A stretch of 20,920 nucleotides of DNA from Candidatus Yonathbacteria bacterium (GCA_003489395.1 DNMN01000061.1:28153-49072); one strand, 5' to 3'. Positions 6,676 through 14,009 are shown, counted from the stretch's first letter. A program made the numbers and translations. Notes: generated by a model not told the origin, from the letters alone.

Positions 6676-8908
6676 GTTGCTCCGCTTCTTCAAACTTGAT
6701 TGAAAGAAGTTTTGAAATAGCATCGGAACCCATCGTCACACCGTAAATAATTCCAGCGCGCGACATCGTCTCGCGATTGTGCGTGATAACAATAAGCTGA
6801 GAATACTTTGCGAGGGTTGCAACCATATCTCCATACTTTTTTGAGTTTGCTTCATCTAGCGCTGCATCGGTTTCGTCTAGCACCAAAAATGGCGGAGGGT
6901 TGACCTGTGACACTGCAAAGATAAGCGCAATGGACGTGAGAGCACGCTCTCCACCAGAAAGCATTTGCAGTCCGCGGATTTTTTTGTGCGGTAGAGAAAT
7001 CGCCACCTCAATCCCCTCCTCCGCTTCTTCTTCCTCTAGCTCCTCTGGATTTTCTATAATCTCTGTATCTGAACGCTTGCGCTTTTTTTCAATAACAACC
7101 TCAAGCGACGCTGTGCCACCACCAAACATAAGCGCGAAAAATTCGCTAAACTGTTTGTTGATTTTTTTGATGCCGTCTTTAAACTGCGCGCCGAGCTCCT
7201 CTTCTAACCCTCGCATCAGGTCGCGAAGCGACTCGGCGCTTGTCTTCAAATCCTCAAGTTCCTTCGCTAGGAATTCATCACGAGAAACCGCCTCCTCGTA
7301 CTCGCGCATTATGTCCTCGCCCGAGCCACCTCCCATAATATCCTCCAGGCGGATTTTTGCGCGTTCAATCTTTTTTCGTCGAGCTTCTTGCTCGGCTCGC
7401 GGTTCTGAAAGTGCCTGCGCCACATCAATGTAAATATTTGTGTAGTCTAGAATTGAGCGACCAATAAGGATTCCGCCCTCGCGAAGCTCCTCACGGAAAG
7501 AAACTTCATCACGGGTAAAGTTTTCAATATGCTCACGCACCATTCCGAGTCGCAAAGTGAGTTCCTGCTTTTTCGCGCGAAACTCAAAAGACGCGCGCTC
7601 GGCGTCGGTAGTCTCTGCGCGCTTTGTTTCAAGAATTCTCTCAAGCTCGTGTATCCTTGTTTCAAATCCAGAAATTACATCCTCAAGATTTTGCTGAGCC
7701 GACAATAAGCTCTTGTGTTCAATGTGGAGATCCTCCAATGCCTTTATCGCTGCCTCGCTTGGACCCCTCTGTCCATCGCTTCCACGAATATGTTCCAAAA
7801 ATTTTCCTATCTTATTACGCGTAGCAGACACGACACCCTTTATATACAAATAGTCCTCGCTAGACTCCGCATAGCCGAGTTCGTCATAAAGATTTTGTGC
7901 GAGATTTTCAGCCTCATCCGCACTCACCGTTTTTTCATGAGCCTCCTGTGGGGCGTTCATACGGCGCTCCTCAAACTCAATCATTCCTTCAAATCGCCCA
8001 ATCTTTCGCCCGAGGTCGTCTCGCTCTCGACGCACTGCGCCCATCTCTGCGCGTACGCTCACGAGCAGAGCTACCTCAGCGCTGTCTTTCGTATGCACAC
8101 CACGCAAACTGTCTGCATGAGCAAGCGCCTCATTTGCCTCATGAAGTTCGCGTTCAAGATTTTCTTTTTCACCATGAAGTTTTTCACGCGCGCACTGTAT
8201 GTACGCCTCCTCGCGTTTCAAATAGTCGCCGTACATAAGGGCAAGCTCGTCGCGAAGCGCCCGCGCTTGCTCCACCTTCTCTACTTGTTTTTTCAAAAAT
8301 TTAATATGTGGGGCAATCTCGCGACGGAGCGATTCGCTTTGTCGCATATTTTCTTCAGTCTTCAAAAGTTTCCTTTCACTTTCAACAATCTTCCAATGAT
8401 AAATCTTAAGCCCAAGCGCGTCCTCAATCATCGCGCGACGCTCCTTTGGAGATGTGTTCAAAATTCTGTCTGCTTCGCCTTGCGAAATGATGTGATGCCC
8501 AGACGCGCCAATGTGCACCGAGGAAAGAATCTCAATGACATCCTTGAGTCGCACAGATGAACCATTCAAAAAATATTCGCTTGAGGCGTCGCGATGAATC
8601 TCGCGCGCGATTGCCACCTCGTCGTAGTCCACTGGAAAGGTGCGGTCTTTATTATCAAAAGTAATTATTACTTTTGCGCGATTTTGACGCTCGGATGATT
8701 TTGAGCCGTTGAAGATGAGGTCTTCGGTACGTTTTCCACGCATGCTCTTGAGCGACTGTTCTCCAAGCACGAAACGAAGCGCCTCGGCGACGTTGGACTT
8801 TCCTGAACCGTTTGGCCCTACGATAGCCGAAATAGACGCGCCAAAGTCAAAGGTGCTCTTTTTCGCAAATGATTTGAACCCTGAAATTTCCAAACTTTTT
8901 ACGCGCAT
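6665..8908 (-). CDS. smc: Short SMC-type chromosome condensation ATPase
   Basis: A 747-aa protein. The N-terminal head has FKSFAKKSTFDF and the P-loop GPNGSGKSN (31-39). The C-terminal head has the signature LSGGERAL (from 650) and Walker B FLVLDETDAALDEAN (from 674), as in SMC proteins that entrap DNA in chromosome organisation. Family members are usually about 1,100-1,200 aa; here only some 420 residues separate the two heads. They are largely coiled coil (about 170-300 and 370-590), and I see no canonical hinge domain. The start at 8908 is set by the SMC N-terminus and an extended -10 9 bases upstream. No scpA or scpB is in the window. An SMC-like protein other than true Smc is possible. 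Confidence 0.85.
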   Translation of the reverse strand: MRVKSLEISGFKSFAKKSTFDFGASISAIVGPNGSGKSNVAEALRFVLGEQSLKSMRGKRTEDLIFNGSKSSERQNRAKVIITFDNKDRTFPVDYDEVAIAREIHRDASSEYFLNGSSVRLKDVIEILSSVHIGASGHHIISQGEADRILNTSPKERRAMIEDALGLKIYHWKIVESERKLLKTEENMRQSESLRREIAPHIKFLKKQVEKVEQARALRDELALMYGDYLKREEAYIQCAREKLHGEKENLERELHEANEALAHADSLRGVHTKDSAEVALLVSVRAEMGAVRRERDDLGRKIGRFEGMIEFEERRMNAPQEAHEKTVSADEAENLAQNLYDELGYAESSEDYLYIKGVVSATRNKIGKFLEHIRGSDGQRGPSEAAIKALEDLHIEHKSLLSAQQNLEDVISGFETRIHELERILETKRAETTDAERASFEFRAKKQELTLRLGMVREHIENFTRDEVSFREELREGGILIGRSILDYTNIYIDVAQALSEPRAEQEARRKKIERAKIRLEDIMGGGSGEDIMREYEEAVSRDEFLAKELEDLKTSAESLRDLMRGLEEELGAQFKDGIKKINKQFSEFFALMFGGGTASLEVVIEKKRKRSDTEIIENPEELEEEEAEEGIEVAISLPHKKIRGLQMLSGGERALTSIALIFAVSQVNPPPFLVLDETDAALDEANSKKYGDMVATLAKYSQLIVITHNRETMSRAGIIYGVTMGSDAISKLLSIKFEEAEQLAK

Positions 8909-8917
8909 TATGGCTTT

Positions 8918-8926
8918 AGTTTAGCA
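8918..8926 (-). promoter_or_regulatory. Extended -10 promoter of smc, predicted leaderless
   Basis: Minus strand TGC-TAAACT, -10 at 8918-8923, ending 9 bases before the ATG at 8908. No convincing -35 is seen; the usual position falls in the rnc terminator. Confidence 0.5.
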
Positions 8927-8937
8927 TAATTTTATCA

Positions 8938-8976
8938 AAAAAGTGGAGCAGAACCTTTGGCTCTGCTCCACTTTTT
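8938..8976 (-). terminator. Terminator of rnc
   Basis: AAAAAGTGGAGCAGA (38-52 of the 8900s) pairs with TCTGCTCCACTTTTT (62-76). Two further C-G pairs close a small loop, and a T-run follows on the minus strand. It lies between the rnc stop (9011) and the smc promoter. Confidence 0.9.
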
Positions 8977-9010
8977 ATTTCTCTGTTTGTTTTAAATAAT
9001 TTTAACAAAA

Positions 9011-9709
9011 TTATTTAGCCCACCCTTTTTTCTTCAAACCATCCGCTGCGGCGACTTGCTCGGCGTCTTGCTTTGATTTTCCAATCCCCTGACCGACGAG
9101 TTCGTCGTTTAGATATACTCCAACATTAAAATCCTTATCGTGGTCTGGACCCTCCTCACTAATCACGCGATATGACGGAGTCACTCCAACATGCTCCTGC
9201 GCTTCCTCCTGGAAAAAACTTTTTGCATCGCGCCAAAGTTCCTTTTTCACAATCTCTTCCGTTTTTCCAAGAAGATGATTTTTTAAAAATTGTTCTGCTG
9301 TTTCGTAACCAAGATCAAGGTAGATAGCCCCGACAACCGCCTCAAACGCATTCGCGAGAATAATCTGGCGAGCTTTTGTGCCTTTGTCCTTTGCTTCCCC
9401 TTTTGAAAGAAGGAGGAACTCCTCCATCCCCATATCTATAGCAAGATTGCCGAGTGTCACCGCGTTCACGAGGGCTGCGCGGTAGCTCGTGAGGTCGCCC
9501 TCATTTGCCTGAGGATATTTTTTGTATAGGAAATTAGTAACAACGAGCTCCACAACCGCGTCCCCTAGAAACTCCAGACGTTCGTTATGATCAAGCCCGC
9601 GCTCGCGTGTTTCGTTTATATACGAACGATGAGTAAAAGCCTCGCGAAGAACCGCGCGGTCTTTAAATTGAACGCCAATTTTATTTTCGAATTCTGCAAA
9701 CTTTTCCAT
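9011..9709 (-). CDS. rnc: Ribonuclease III
   Basis: A 232-aa dsRNA endonuclease for rRNA processing and RNA turnover. Residues 1-155 form the nuclease domain, with the signature NERLEFLGDAV near 42-52 and the second catalytic region ANAFEAVVGAIYLD near 118-131. Residues about 160-232 form the dsRNA-binding domain (DAKSFFQEEAQ, then GKSKQDAEQVAAADGL). The length is normal. It lies downstream of nusB-Nudix in the same direction, with 128 bases between, most of it strongly structured (9750-9831). No clean promoter or Shine-Dalgarno was found before the ATG, so it may be cotranscribed with nusB or use a weak promoter near TCTAAT. In E. coli the rnc leader is itself an RNase III target. Confidence 0.95.
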   Translation of the reverse strand: MEKFAEFENKIGVQFKDRAVLREAFTHRSYINETRERGLDHNERLEFLGDAVVELVVTNFLYKKYPQANEGDLTSYRAALVNAVTLGNLAIDMGMEEFLLLSKGEAKDKGTKARQIILANAFEAVVGAIYLDLGYETAEQFLKNHLLGKTEEIVKKELWRDAKSFFQEEAQEHVGVTPSYRVISEEGPDHDKDFNVGVYLNDELVGQGIGKSKQDAEQVAAADGLKKKGWAK

Positions 9710-9749
9710 AATTTTGTTATTGAGCGTAGCGAGATTAGAAAATTATGGA

Positions 9750-9801
9750 CCCCGTTAAATGATTTCTTTAGAAATCCCTGCTTTGCAGGATTTAACTGGG
9801 G
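9750..9801. repeat. Double-hairpin (three-way junction) element upstream of rnc
   Basis: Outer stem: CCCCGTTAAAT (9750-9760) with ATTTAACTGGGG (9790-9801, one bulged T). Inside, with no unpaired junction bases, are hairpin GATTTC-TTTA-GAAATC (9761-9776) and hairpin CCTGC-TTT-GCAGG (9777-9789). A further hairpin lies next to it on the nusB side (TAGTA/TACTA with CAATA/TATTG, 9802-9831). It could be a structured mRNA leader or a mobile palindromic element. Confidence 0.8.
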
Positions 9802-9837
9802 TAGTAATCACCCAATACTATATTGCTACTATTAAAT

Positions 9838-10743
9838 TTATTTCATTAATAAAATATTCACCGCTTTCGTAATCACCGGAAGCATATCGTCATACATATT
9901 TAGATCTATAATCTCCGCGAGCTTGAACCATTTTGCGTCATCTAGTCCCCCGGTCTTCATAAGTTTAATATCTTGATATGGAGCTTCGCAAAGGAAGTAG
10001 CTCACGTGCTTTCGCATCTTTCCCTTCTCTGGATGTGATGCTACGTATTCATTTTCTCCTAAAATTACTCCTGGAGTTACGGGGAGATTGATTTCCTCCT
10101 TCACGATGCGCGTAATAGCAGTCGCATCATCCTCGCCGTCTTTGTAGTGCCCCTTTGAAAGCGTCCAGTGTCCAAAGATATCATGAACGAGCCCCAGGTA
10201 CACATCCTCGCCGTCGCGCGCAAACACTACAGCGCCTCCGAGCTTGTCCAATGGAAGAGTCTTAGTGTCTACTGGCGTATGAGGAACTTTTTTCTTGCTT
10301 GTCTCGTCCTTGCCGGGCTCGCCGAGCTCCTTGTACACTGCGCCGAGCACTCCGTTTATAAACTTGCCACTCGTCTCACCACCATATGTTTTCGCAAGCT
10401 CAATCGCTTCGTTGATGGCAACTTTTGCCGGCACTTGAGCGCGGTCTTCAAAAAGAAGCTCGTAAAGTCCGATGCGCAAAATATTTCTATCCACGAGCGC
10501 GATTTTTTCTATTGGCCAATCTGGCGCCGCTTTTTCAATAATGTCGTCTAGCTTTTTCTGCTTGTGAAGAATTCCAAGGAGAAGCTTTCGCATAAACGAA
10601 ATGTCATTCACTCCCGGAGCAAACTCCTCTGCGTTGCGCACGAGAGCATGCTCTATCTCAAGATCAGTCAAGGCGCCTCCACGAAAATCCCATTCGTAGA
10701 GAACTTGCATAACTATACTTCGTGAAAGGTGCCTATTTGCCAT
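9838..10743 (-). CDS. nusB: NusB domain fused to a Nudix hydrolase domain
   Basis: A 301-aa protein. Residues 1-140 are NusB (RSIVMQVLYEWDF, then VDRNILRIGLYELLF and VAINEAIELAKTYGG), the RNA-binding antitermination factor for rRNA operons. A charged Lys/Pro linker (about 141-163) leads to a Nudix domain (165-301). The Nudix box is at 198-221: G, E, R and the adjacent EE metal ligands are present. The E after R is Ile and the usual G near the end is Asn, so activity is plausible but not certain. WTLSKGH resembles Ap4A-hydrolase-type Nudix proteins. The frame is continuous, so this is a true fusion here. The leader is about 15 bases with no clear SD. Confidence 0.85.
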   Translation of the reverse strand: MANRHLSRSIVMQVLYEWDFRGGALTDLEIEHALVRNAEEFAPGVNDISFMRKLLLGILHKQKKLDDIIEKAAPDWPIEKIALVDRNILRIGLYELLFEDRAQVPAKVAINEAIELAKTYGGETSGKFINGVLGAVYKELGEPGKDETSKKKVPHTPVDTKTLPLDKLGGAVVFARDGEDVYLGLVHDIFGHWTLSKGHYKDGEDDATAITRIVKEEINLPVTPGVILGENEYVASHPEKGKMRKHVSYFLCEAPYQDIKLMKTGGLDDAKWFKLAEIIDLNMYDDMLPVITKAVNILLMK

Positions 10744-10765
10744 ATTTGAAAGTACTTACATTTAT

Positions 10766-10794
10766 AGTATACGCCCGTATACCAAAAAAGACAA
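10766..10794 (-). promoter_or_regulatory. Promoter of the nusB-Nudix gene
   Basis: Minus strand: -35 TTGTCT (10789-10794), 17-base spacer, -10 TATACT (10766-10771). The -10 and spacer carry the dyad GTATAC-GGGC-GTATAC (10767-10782), a possible operator. Confidence 0.6.
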
Positions 10795-10798
10795 AAAG

Positions 10799-10833
10799 AA
10801 AAGCGACAAACTTTTCTTTACTTTGTCGCTTTT
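10799..10833 (-). terminator. Terminator of rpmF, overlapping its last codons
   Basis: AAAAGCGACAAA (10799-10810) pairs with TTTGTCGCTTTT (10822-10833) around an 11-base loop, with a T-rich tail on the minus strand. One arm contains the last sense codons, so the stem begins before the stop codon (10818-10820). Confidence 0.85.
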
Positions 10834-11045
10834 GATTTTGCGCTCACGCGCTTCTCTGTCTTTGCCATTGTTTTTACCAATTTAAGGACTGCTTTTCCGC
10901 GGTATGTGCCACAAGCTGTGCAAACCTGGTGGCGCATATGCAAAGCCGAGCACTTTACGCACTTTGAAAGACGCGCTCCGTCTAGGGCGTGGTGGGAACG
11001 GCGGTTTGCCGTATGCGCGCGGGTGTGTCTCATTCGTACTACCAT
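10818..11045 (-). CDS. rpmF: Ribosomal protein bL32
   Basis: A 75-aa protein of the 50S subunit. It starts MVVRMRHTRAHTANRRSHHAL, and the zinc-ribbon cysteines are intact as C-x2-C (CVKC) and C-x2-C (CTAC). A longer frame opening at 11123 is rejected: its first 26 residues are translated promoter and hairpin. The -10 TACAGT ends 9 bases before the ATG, predicting a leaderless mRNA. The basic C-terminal tail (TEKRVSAKSKATK) is partly encoded by the terminator stem. Confidence 0.95.
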   Translation of the reverse strand: MVVRMRHTRAHTANRRSHHALDGARLSKCVKCSALHMRHQVCTACGTYRGKAVLKLVKTMAKTEKRVSAKSKATK

Positions 11046-11054
11046 AGTTTCAAT

Positions 11055-11083
11055 ACTGTAACAAAAAGCCCATAAAAAATCAA
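11055..11083 (-). promoter_or_regulatory. rpmF promoter, predicted leaderless
   Basis: Minus strand: -35 TTGATT (11078-11083), 17-base spacer, extended -10 TGT-TACAGT (11055-11060), 9 bases before the ATG at 11045. Confidence 0.65.
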
Positions 11084-11117
11084 GTGGGGGTGGCGGGCGA
11101 AGCCCGGCACCCCCACT
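11083..11117. repeat. GC-rich hairpin abutting the rpmF promoter
   Basis: Arms 11083-11098 and 11102-11117 (AGTGGGGGTG-type ends) pair at 15 of 16 positions around GAA. It is much more GC-rich than its surroundings and is not needed as a terminator, since the 111-aa gene has its own at 11128-11150. Possibly a mobile palindromic repeat. Confidence 0.8.
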
Positions 11118-11127
11118 ACCCAAACAA

Positions 11128-11150
11128 AAAGGCGACTTTTGGTCGCCTTT
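11128..11150 (-). terminator. Terminator of the 111-aa gene
   Basis: AAAGGCGAC (11128-11136), loop TTTTG, GTCGCCTTT (11142-11150), followed by a T-run on the minus strand. It is 22 bases after the stop codon. Confidence 0.8.
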
Positions 11151-11172
11151 ACATTAATTTTTACCTCTTGTT

Positions 11173-11508
11173 TTATTTGTTTGAAGCAAGCCATTTCCTT
11201 AAGCGCCCAGCCTGCTTGTAGTCTGTCGCATGCAGGTCGCCTATTTTTGTTTTTATGGTTGCTGAGCCCAAACAGCCACCCAAGACTGACAAGGACTCTT
11301 TTAGATCGTCCAAGCGAACGGTTCCAATTTGGTTAAGTTCGTGTCTTCCAGAATCATCTGCCTCCCCGTAAAAAAGTTTGAAAAGTTGCCCTGTATCCTT
11401 TTCGATACACAATCGGGCTCCTCCTTTGATTTTTAGTGTGATGCTTGTATTGCTTTCATCAAGCGCGCTTGCTGTTGGTTTTTGATGCAACGCCATCACT
11501 GATGCCAT
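11173..11508 (-). CDS. Soluble protein of unknown function (111 aa)
   Basis: I do not recognise this protein. It starts MASVMALHQKPTASAL, then runs through a mixed alpha/beta sequence (ITLKIKGGARLCIEKDTGQLFKLF; GTVRLDDLKESLSVLGGCLG) to a basic end (GRLRKWLASNK), with no membrane segment. The start at 11508 follows AAAGGGGG by 4 bases; a second ATG at 11496 and a longer frame at 11616 are less likely. A good promoter (11549-11577) begins at the end of the ABC transporter gene, the leader is about 35 bases, and the gene has its own terminator: another isolated unit. Confidence 0.65.
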   Translation of the reverse strand: MASVMALHQKPTASALDESNTSITLKIKGGARLCIEKDTGQLFKLFYGEADDSGRHELNQIGTVRLDDLKESLSVLGGCLGSATIKTKIGDLHATDYKQAGRLRKWLASNK

Positions 11509-11548
11509 AATGCCCCCTTTTTTATCGTTAAAAAATGAACCAATTTCT

Positions 11549-11577
11549 AGTATACCATTTTTTACACTTTTACACAA
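11549..11577 (-). promoter_or_regulatory. Promoter of the 111-aa gene
   Basis: Minus strand: -35 TTGTGT (11572-11577), 17-base spacer, extended -10 TGG-TATACT (11549-11554). The -35 touches the stop codon of the ABC transporter gene (11570-11572). Confidence 0.7.
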
Positions 11578-13342
11578 GCCCAACGTGGAGTTCATAGCGA
11601 CGACGATAGTTGCCATTTTTAATTTTCATCAGTTCGTCATGAGTACCTGACTCAATGATCTTGCCACTATCAAGCACAAGAATTTTGTCTGCTTTGCGTA
11701 CAGTACTCAAGCGGTGCGCAATGACAAATGTAGTGCGACCCTCCATCACACGGTCTAGAGCCTCTGTCACAAACTTTTCTGTCTCGCTATCAAGCGCGCT
11801 CGTCGGTTCATCTAAAATCAGAATTTTTGGATTTCTCAAAACCGCGCGCGCTATAGCAATGCGTTGCTTCTGCCCCACAGATAGCTTCACACCTCGTTCA
11901 CCTACTACTTGTTCATATTTTTTAGGGAACTTTTCAATAAACGCATCAGCATGTGCCTCCTGTACTGCTTTTTTAACTGCCTCATTTGAATGTTTTTTAG
12001 GTCCGTACGCAAGATTTTTTATAATTGTGTCATGAAAAAGAGATACCTCTTGAGGGACAATTGCGATCATCTCTCGGAGTGATTTGAGTTTCCATTTATT
12101 TGTTGGTACACCATCAATCAAGACAACTCCCTCTCCTGGGAAATAATACGCGGAGATTAAATCTATAAGTGTACTCTTTCCGGCACCCGACTCGCCAACA
12201 AGCGCAACCATCTGCCCTGGCATTGCTGTGAACGAGACGTCGCGAAGCACCTGATTCCCTTTCTTGTACGCAAACGAAACATGCTTAAATTCAATTCTGC
12301 CGTGAGTTTCTCTTGGAATAATAGACCCCTCAGGTTCATAGTTTTCAGATGGAAGAGCAAGTGTTGACTCTGCTCTCTCAAGCGCTACTAGGCCATTTTG
12401 CAGTGTTTGCCAATTTTGCCCAAGTATTGCAAACGGACCAAACACCATTGCGGAATAAGCATTGAAAGCTAGGAGCTCACCGATTGTCATAGTACCAGCC
12501 TGTATGGCAAAAACTGATAAAACAAAAATGATAAGCTGAACTCCGAACACAATGGTACGACTTGTAAATCGAATGTTCGTCCAGATGCGCTCAATGACAA
12601 GCCCTAAGGAGTTTGCATGCTCAAGTTTTCTTCGAATCTTCATTTTTTCAAAAATTTCAGCAGTAAATTGCTTTACCATAGAAATATTGCCTACCGCCTC
12701 ATGGGCAACACCATATGCTTTTTGCCATGACTTTTGAGTTCTACGTTGTAGTGGAACTGCCATTGGAACAGTGCGTATCAGAAGAAAAACATACAAAATA
12801 ATTCCAAGCAACAAAACTACCGCAAGTAAGGAATTCATATAGAACACGAAAAAAGACCCGACAACAATAGAAAGAAATTTAGGAGCGAGGTCAACAATTA
12901 CGCGTCCGACTATCGAATAAAGACCATTCCCAGCTCGATTAATACCTTCCATAATCTCGCCCATCTTTCGCTCCTTATGAAATTCTGTCGGAAGAAAAAG
13001 AATTCGCGAAAATGCCTCTGATTTGTAATCCACAAATATATTCATCCCAAACTTTTCATTCCTTACGTCCCACACCCAATCTGTCGCAAGCGCTATCAAC
13101 TGAAATACGCCCCATATAAATAAGAGCGTTGCCCATAAAGGAACGTCAATGCCACCAACATATAATGTACCTGGTCTTACAAGCGCGTCAAAAAATTTAC
13201 CAGCAATATACGGTACTGAGCCATTTGCAAGCGCAGAAAAAACACCGAGCCAAGTAAGAATAGTTAGTTCATGCTTATTTGCTGAAATATATTTCCACGC
13301 AATTCCCCACCCTTTGAATGAATCCAAAAAATTTTTACGCAT
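11570..13342 (-). CDS. ABC exporter half-transporter (MsbA/multidrug type)
   Basis: A 590-aa protein with an N-terminal membrane domain of about six helices (residues about 20-315) and a C-terminal ATPase. Walker A is GESGAGKST near 380-388, the Q-loop IVPQEVSLF, the signature LSVGQKQ near 485 (V replacing the usual G), Walker B ILILDEPTSALD, and the H-loop AHRLSTV. Family members pump lipids, peptides or drugs outward as dimers; the substrate cannot be read from the sequence. With no partner gene here it is probably a homodimer. The start is ATG 13342 rather than the GTG at 13348, because TGA-TAGAAT ends 7 bases before the ATG. That -10 overlaps the rnhB stop codon, which lies 5 bases upstream. 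Confidence 0.9.
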   Translation of the reverse strand: MRKNFLDSFKGWGIAWKYISANKHELTILTWLGVFSALANGSVPYIAGKFFDALVRPGTLYVGGIDVPLWATLLFIWGVFQLIALATDWVWDVRNEKFGMNIFVDYKSEAFSRILFLPTEFHKERKMGEIMEGINRAGNGLYSIVGRVIVDLAPKFLSIVVGSFFVFYMNSLLAVVLLLGIILYVFLLIRTVPMAVPLQRRTQKSWQKAYGVAHEAVGNISMVKQFTAEIFEKMKIRRKLEHANSLGLVIERIWTNIRFTSRTIVFGVQLIIFVLSVFAIQAGTMTIGELLAFNAYSAMVFGPFAILGQNWQTLQNGLVALERAESTLALPSENYEPEGSIIPRETHGRIEFKHVSFAYKKGNQVLRDVSFTAMPGQMVALVGESGAGKSTLIDLISAYYFPGEGVVLIDGVPTNKWKLKSLREMIAIVPQEVSLFHDTIIKNLAYGPKKHSNEAVKKAVQEAHADAFIEKFPKKYEQVVGERGVKLSVGQKQRIAIARAVLRNPKILILDEPTSALDSETEKFVTEALDRVMEGRTTFVIAHRLSTVRKADKILVLDSGKIIESGTHDELMKIKNGNYRRRYELHVGLV

Positions 13343-13347
13343 TAACA

Positions 13348-13995
13348 CTATTCTATCACACGTTTAAGAAAACTTTTGCGGTGATGTTTGGTGAGCCCGT
13401 TTTTTTTAATTGCAGTGTAATGCGCGCGGGTACCGTAGCCTTTGTGTTTTTCAAAACCGTACTCGGGGAATTTTTTGGAAAGCGAGACCATTCGCGCATC
13501 GCGAGCGACTTTTGCGACAATTGACGCGAGCGCGATAGCGAGCTCTTTCTCATCACCTTTGATGATAGTTTCTTGGTTTATGTAATGCGATGGCGCGCGA
13601 AGTCCACCATCAAGCAAAACCATTGTCTCCCCCAACTTGGAGGTTGAACCTCCAAGTTGACTTGGGAGCGAGGCTCCCAAGTGGGGTTCTATTGCTTCAA
13701 GTGACTTCTCAATCGCCGTGCGGATAGCATACGAAAGCCCCTTCTTATCAATCACGCTCGGCGCAACAAAAGTAACAGCACACGACAAGTATCCAAGCGT
13801 TTCAGCTTCACGAATTCGCTCACGCCACTCTGCGCGCTTTTTAGGAGTAAGTTTTTTGGAATCTTTGACAACAGGAAAAAGTTTGGCGACTCGCCTTTGA
13901 TGCTCCGCGTAAATACATACAGCGCCTACTGCTACCGGCCCCGCAAGCGGACCTCTTCCTACTTCATCTATGCCAATAATTTGTTTATGTCGCAT
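13348..13995 (-). CDS. rnhB: Ribonuclease HII carrying a palindrome-encoded insert
   Basis: A 215-aa protein that cleaves RNA in RNA-DNA hybrids and at single ribonucleotides. The first catalytic motif GIDEVGRGPLAGP is at 8-20; the second Asp is in LLDGGLRAP near 129; and KVARDARM near 165 supplies the C-terminal acidic residue. Residues 104-122 (PHLGASLPSQL and on) have no counterpart that I know in the family. They are encoded exactly by a 57-base double hairpin (13630-13686) lying just before the VLLDG strand. The frame is kept and all catalytic motifs are present, so the enzyme is probably active. TATAAT ends 8 bases before the ATG (leaderless). Confidence 0.93.
   Translation of the reverse strand: MRHKQIIGIDEVGRGPLAGPVAVGAVCIYAEHQRRVAKLFPVVKDSKKLTPKKRAEWRERIREAETLGYLSCAVTFVAPSVIDKKGLSYAIRTAIEKSLEAIEPHLGASLPSQLGGSTSKLGETMVLLDGGLRAPSHYINQETIIKGDEKELAIALASIVAKVARDARMVSLSKKFPEYGFEKHKGYGTRAHYTAIKKNGLTKHHRKSFLKRVIE
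13350..13358 (-). promoter_or_regulatory. Extended -10 promoter of the ABC transporter gene
   Basis: Minus strand TGA-TAGAAT, -10 at 13350-13355, 7 bases before the ATG at 13342. It is made of the last codons of rnhB. No clear -35. Confidence 0.5.
13630..13686. repeat. In-frame palindromic element inside rnhB
   Basis: CCCC (13630-13633), hairpin AACTTGGAGGT-TGA-ACCTCCAAGTT (13634-13658), one base, hairpin ACTTGGGAGC-GAG-GCTCCCAAGT (13660-13682), GGGG (13683-13686). All stems are perfect. The length of 57 bases equals 19 codons and matches the extra residues in the protein. Confidence 0.85.
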
Positions 13996-14003
13996 TTGTA
14001 AAC

Positions 14004-14009
14004 ATTATA
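14004..14009 (-). promoter_or_regulatory. -10 box of rnhB, predicted leaderless
   Basis: Minus strand TATAAT at 14004-14009, ending 8 bases before the ATG at 13995. No -35 is evident. It lies just downstream of the terminator of the 128-aa gene. Confidence 0.5.

Noticed and set aside
6900..7433. Plus-strand 177-codon Ser-rich frame
   Set aside because: Antisense shadow of the smc C-terminal half; low-complexity Ser/Arg composition is typical of such shadows.
7715..8560. Plus-strand open frame of 281 codons opposite smc
   Set aside because: It lies entirely antisense to the smc coiled-coil region, has no recognisable domain and no promoter or SD, and reflects codon bias of the real gene.
9750..9801. 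End of an insertion sequence (IS200/IS605-like hairpins)
   Set aside because: No transposase or remnant is in the window and no second end was found; only the fold supports it.
11046..11123. N-terminal extension of bL32
   Set aside because: The extra 26 residues translate the GC hairpin and the promoter; bL32 clearly begins at MVVRMRHT.
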